From Gibbula magus (Eukaryota; Mollusca; Gastropoda; Trochida; Trochidae), in NCBI GenBank assembly GCA_936450465.1, contig OW388299.1, positions 38,079,548 to 38,143,547 of the forward strand: a DNA stretch of 64,000 bases, in the 5' to 3' direction. The stretch's first letter is position 1; each line of letters opens with the position of its first letter. Made by a program: the position numbers and the translations under genes. The notes beneath the pieces were generated by a model, which was not told the origin of the DNA, did not search any database, and saw only the letters and a program-made list of their open reading frames with translations. Below are positions 58,570 through 64,000 of this stretch, in pieces.

Positions 58570-59620
58570 TATGTTTTCAAAGTTATTGCTTGAGTTTGAC
58601 TGATGATATGAGTATTACAGACAGACAGACATGTTATTCAGTAAATGGCAATTGGCCCAAAATACATACATATATTAAACATGTTTCGCATGAGCTTTAC
58701 AAAAATATATCAGAAATTTTTTCTTGCATGATATAAAAATAGGCATATATTATTTATAACATGTATAATTGTTAAAGACATTATAGATAAACAAAACTGT
58801 ATTTTGATAAAGGGCGTCTCAAATATGTATCAAGAAATATATTCCTCATATCTGGGTAAGCCTCACAGTAAAGTATTGGGCATGTACTTCATCTTCAATA
58901 AGATTAAGATTAGATTTTTTACAAAAAGTACATACTCTTCACAGGGGACGTTGTTATATTTACCTCTCTGAACTAGGTTTTAATCTACCACATTTAAAAT
59001 GTATCAAACACTTTTTTAAATAAAGTATACGAGTATGAGCGTTATTGGAACTATTTGATACTGAAGCCTTTAGGGCCATGTACACTAAACTGTCGTTAAT
59101 ATTCATGATGCAATTGCCACATCAAAGTTGAAAATCTGACCTACTTGACAGCGTTATTAAGGATCATTATATACAGTCTTGAATCTCCTATTAAAGTGTG
59201 CTAACCATGGCAGTTGAATTAGCCTATGAAAAGAGGATTTAATGTCCAAAATATTATTCTAAAAATATGTTCCTCTGTAAACTCTCAAAATTAGTACAAA
59301 CTGATCCGAATAAAAACCTGAAAGGTTAAAATTACGTACATAGTCATAACAAATTTATTTATAGAAGATATTGACAAATCCCATTGAGAGTTTACTTGAC
59401 GCACACTAAATTTGTGTTATTACAGAATATACATTTAAAACACATAGTAAATCACATATCATTAAAATACTTTTACATTAAATACAATACTTTATTAATA
59501 TACCACCGGTGTGAACAGAAAATTACAGATCGCAATGTTTTAAAGCAGGTTTTATAAGCAGGCAAATAAACTTGGTGCATCGTGGACATATCCAATAGAA
59601 CCTTTGAAATCATTTAATAT
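58570..59620. other. Gene-free tract
   Basis: AT-rich. I see no exon or bounded repeat. Confidence 0.4.
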
Positions 59621-59639
59621 GCTAACCAAGTAACCGTTT

Positions 59640-59803
59640 TAAACGACGGTGGGTCAATTTCCCATCCTCGAATTATTAAGAGTTGTTGACACAAAAATGG
59701 CTGTTAGCAGTTTTCGTTTTATACGTGACATATATTTCTACGACTAAGGATACTCGGGTAGTAAACTGGGCTGTTTTACCTTCTTCAGGAGAGATATACT
59801 GCA
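59640..59803 (+). mobile_element. GGGGCTGT-family fragment, plus orientation
   Basis: AATTTCCCATCCTCGAATT, AAAATGGCTGTTAGCAGTTT, GATACTCGGGTAG and GAGATATACTGC match the 58318-58567 copy in order. The left end is not delimited. Confidence 0.6.
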
Positions 59804-60817
59804 TAAACATGTTTTATAACAGGTACAACTGAAAATATAGATGCTCCCTTGAACTATATATACGTTCATAATCATTGAATATATAATCCAAAGTATGCAT
59901 GCGTAATTCGAACCCTTTCATGGTAAATTTATGTGTGACAAATCGAAAAGGAGTGCTATGTTGTGCCAGCTTCGAATTCCATATACATACGCACACATTA
60001 GTCTACCTATCAAGCGCCACATACATATGCTGTCTTCAAGCGTGACTCAAACGTCTTGCTTTATGCCATAGTGAATTATTCGTGGGTTATATTCACTGTG
60101 AAATATCTACGGCTTAACTGTCAGGACTGTTTGTGTACCCTAGCGACGAAACTGTTATTGCACAGTAAGCGTTATGGTACTATGAGCAAACATGTCGCCT
60201 ATTTAAATCTTATGATAATGTATTTAGGATTGTTTGCTGTGGGTGGTTCGAGGCATGTTTACAACTTGGTTTTGAAGCAAGAAATCCACATATTTGTTGT
60301 TGTTGCTGTTTATGTTGTGATTGTTGTTTCTATAATGAATTAATGATTGTCCCTAATAATGATTTATGTATTTTCTCTTAGATTTAAACTAATTTCCTTA
60401 TAATGATGTTGAATGCAGTCCCTAAAGTTTTATTCAAATGGAAGGGTGTTTTAAAATTTTCATAAAAAAGGAATTTTGAGCCTAAGAGTCTGCCGGTTCA
60501 TTGACCCGTACGAAGATTGGTTTTATATAAGATAGAAAGCCAAAACCAGTATTCACAATACAACTTTCTTATTATCGTTGGCGTTTGGTACGAATACTCA
60601 AATATCGGTTTATTCAATCGGGTGCTATGGGTAAATTTTTAATTCCCGAGTTTTTAAACCTTGTATTTGGCAAACTCTATTAAGTATACAATTTAGTATA
60701 TAATCTAACAATAACATGTTATTAAAGGAACACATAATACATTAAACTAATTATTTCATTGCTCATTATATTTATACCAAATTCAGCATAGAAATATTTC
60801 AATATAGCTGATATATA
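59804..60817. other. Gene-free tract
   Basis: A 95-codon frame at 60056-60343 has no ATG start, splice context or known motif, so it is not called. Nothing else is supported. Confidence 0.4.
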
Positions 60818-61242
60818 CACTCGTGAGCAAAGAAAGCATACCTTACTTTCAGAGGCAAAAACAAAATATTTCTTCTACATAAAGTCGATTTTGATTGTTT
60901 CTCAAACATACATTGGCTGCTGAAATTGCTATTTCATAGGTTTTTAGACATAATGTTTGGCATTTAAGGTAAACGTTTCATGAAATATGGAAATTATGTT
61001 AGTCAAAGATGCAATCGGCATAATGTACATTCTTGGACTTTAAATCGATGACGCATCGTCGCTGTATGATGCCATATAACAAGAGAGAACGCCACAGATC
61101 ACTCCCCTATCTTGCCTGGTTAACGTGATTCTAAAACGATGAATTTAAAGCCGTGAATTTAAAAAATATGAACAGAAATATTTTTAAAAATTACAAATTC
61201 AGGTTAGTTGGCTTTTAGAGAGCTTTCTTTTGCTCGCAAGTG
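60818..61242. mobile_element. Mariner-like MITE, 425 bp, TA-flanked
   Basis: The left CACTCGTGAGCAAAGAAAGC is matched inverted by GCTTTCTTTTGCTCGCAAGTG; TA lies at 60816-60817 and 61243-61244. The interior (GGCATAATGTACATTCTTGG, GATTCTAAAACGATGA) matches 3440-3720. Confidence 0.8.
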
Positions 61243-61265
61243 TATTGAAGTATGTAGTCTATTAA

Positions 61266-61603
61266 AGGGGCAGTTTTTTCGCTCAAATAAGTTGATGAAA
61301 TGTATTTGAAAAAGAAATTCACCAATAGTAAAACACCCTCCTTTCTTCGGAAAATCAAGTTAAAAATGAGTACATGGTTCCGTAAAGCCATGGAAATCGC
61401 TTTTGTCATTCGAAATAATAAAATGTGTTCACAATAAAATGGCAGCCATGCAATTGTTGCTTTATACGCAACACATTTATTACCACTAAAGTTTGTGTAA
61501 TAAGATGTTTTCCCCTCTAAAGTAACTGTAAATGACATAAACTATCATTAAAAATGTGAAATTTGAAAAATTAAATTTTGAAAAAAAACGTGCTACTGCC
61601 CCT
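61266..61603. mobile_element. TTAA MITE, AGGGGCAG family copy 2, 338 bp
   Basis: The left AGGGGCAG and the right GTGCTACTGCCCCT are flanked by exact TTAA sites (61262-61265 and 61604-61607). It aligns with 9814-10160 over its whole length. It is only about 20 bp from the end of the preceding TA-type element. Confidence 0.8.
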
Positions 61604-62178
61604 TTAAAAAGGAACAAGATCACACAATCACGTCCTTTATTGTATCTAATATAATTTCCTATGATTGGTGAAGTTTTCCACACGGAGATTCTAGGCTTCA
61701 TGGTTTATAAAATTCAGCAAATTCTGTTTATATCTCAAATTGAAATGTAACCAATAATAATTTTTAAAATATATATATTTGTACAACTTTTATTGATTTC
61801 TAGAGAACTTAAGTCGAAAAGAAATTATGATTCTACATTCATAAACTTCTTAGCATTTGAGTACATTTTCGTTGTAGGTTGAATCGACTTACGTTTGAGA
61901 GTACTTAGGAGTAAGCTATTTAAGAAAGGCAAATTTTAGTTGCTATAGGTGTGGTGATACAAAATCTAATTAATTCTAAGCATTTTTCGTTGATAATCTA
62001 GTAAGATATTTCTGTCATTAAATGTCAGAACGACGGAAGGCAATCCTGTGTTCAAAAGCGCTTGTTCTAATGAGAAGCAGCAAACTCTCATTTTGTCCTG
62101 GGGTAAATCATAGTATGATAGAAGTAAACACAAATAAATAATACATTAAAAAAACGTCAATCAAATTCAGGCATGCTT

Positions 62179-62184
62179 TTTATT
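62179..62184 (-). terminator. Polyadenylation signal of beta-tubulin D
   Basis: AATAAA on the minus strand about 210 bp after the stop. Confidence 0.55.
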
Positions 62185-62391
62185 TCCATAATGATGTAAT
62201 ATCCATTCAAAACAAATCTTCAGTTAAATAAATAGATGAATAAGTTAAGTTTTAGAATTGCCAAATAAATTATTTTCTGTGTGTTAAAGTTCTTAAGGGA
62301 AAGATTTTCAGGATTTAGTCCTCTTGTCCTTTTCCCTGCTCCTCATCACGAATGTGTTAAGTCGGAATCTTTACACTATAAACAAGCAGAA

Positions 62392-64000
<1,609 letters not shown>

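Noticed and set aside
60056..60343. 95-codon hydrophobic plus-strand ORF
   Set aside because: It has no ATG at its start, no splice signals and no homology that I recognise; it is compatible with chance in AT-rich DNA.

Overview
The window looks like nuclear DNA of an invertebrate animal, most probably a marine mollusc and perhaps a bivalve. It is AT-rich, has spliced genes with GT-AG introns, and encodes near-canonical metazoan beta-tubulins. It is packed with short non-autonomous transposons, tRNA-derived SINEs and dispersed repeats carrying GGAC runs, a combination I associate with mollusc genomes. The taxon is an inference; no species marker was seen.

Layout: positions 1-451 hold the 5' part of a LINE ORF1-like coding region (minus strand). 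Positions 1311-2349 hold the last coding exon of a beta-1,3-glycosyltransferase (GT31, plus strand). A 2.6 kb TTAA-flanked DNA transposon with 62-bp inverted termini lies at 6359-8985. It carries a decayed spliced gene, and one exon of that gene is split by a retroposed LINE 3' end. The backbone of the window is four tandem beta-tubulin genes, all on the minus strand: A (11305-15901), B (43008-45646), C (51970-54614) and D (62392-63566, running off the right edge). A, B and C share exons of 57, 109 and 1172-1175 bp with introns after codon 19 and within codon 56. Between A and B lies a repeat-rich block (18.5-42.3 kb) that also contains a string of splice-flanked, exon-like segments of unknown meaning on the minus strand (24.4-37.1 kb).

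Gene logic: all four tubulins end in an EGEFDEE tail of the axonemal type. The three visible promoters each carry an RFX X-box-like palindrome 14-19 bp upstream of a TATA-like element. This suggests co-regulated ciliary tubulins. The copies are mosaics: exon 3 is nearly identical between copies, but copy B keeps a 67-bp tract with 17 differences from copy A, and copy D resembles B in one stretch and A/C elsewhere. That is the signature of gene conversion. Copy B has Tyr at residue 167, where the siblings have Phe.

Mobile DNA: at least eight elements with TTAA-flanked termini (most starting AG) and about five TA-flanked mariner-like miniature elements can be delimited. Two pairs of TTAA elements abut and share one TTAA. 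There are also four SINE copies, a 282-bp giant palindrome built from 35-bp palindromic repeats, and several minisatellites. No conventional defence, CRISPR or operon-like system is present. The strongest candidates for something worth following up are the X-box tubulin cluster, the conversion mosaic, and the unclassified TTAA transposon.
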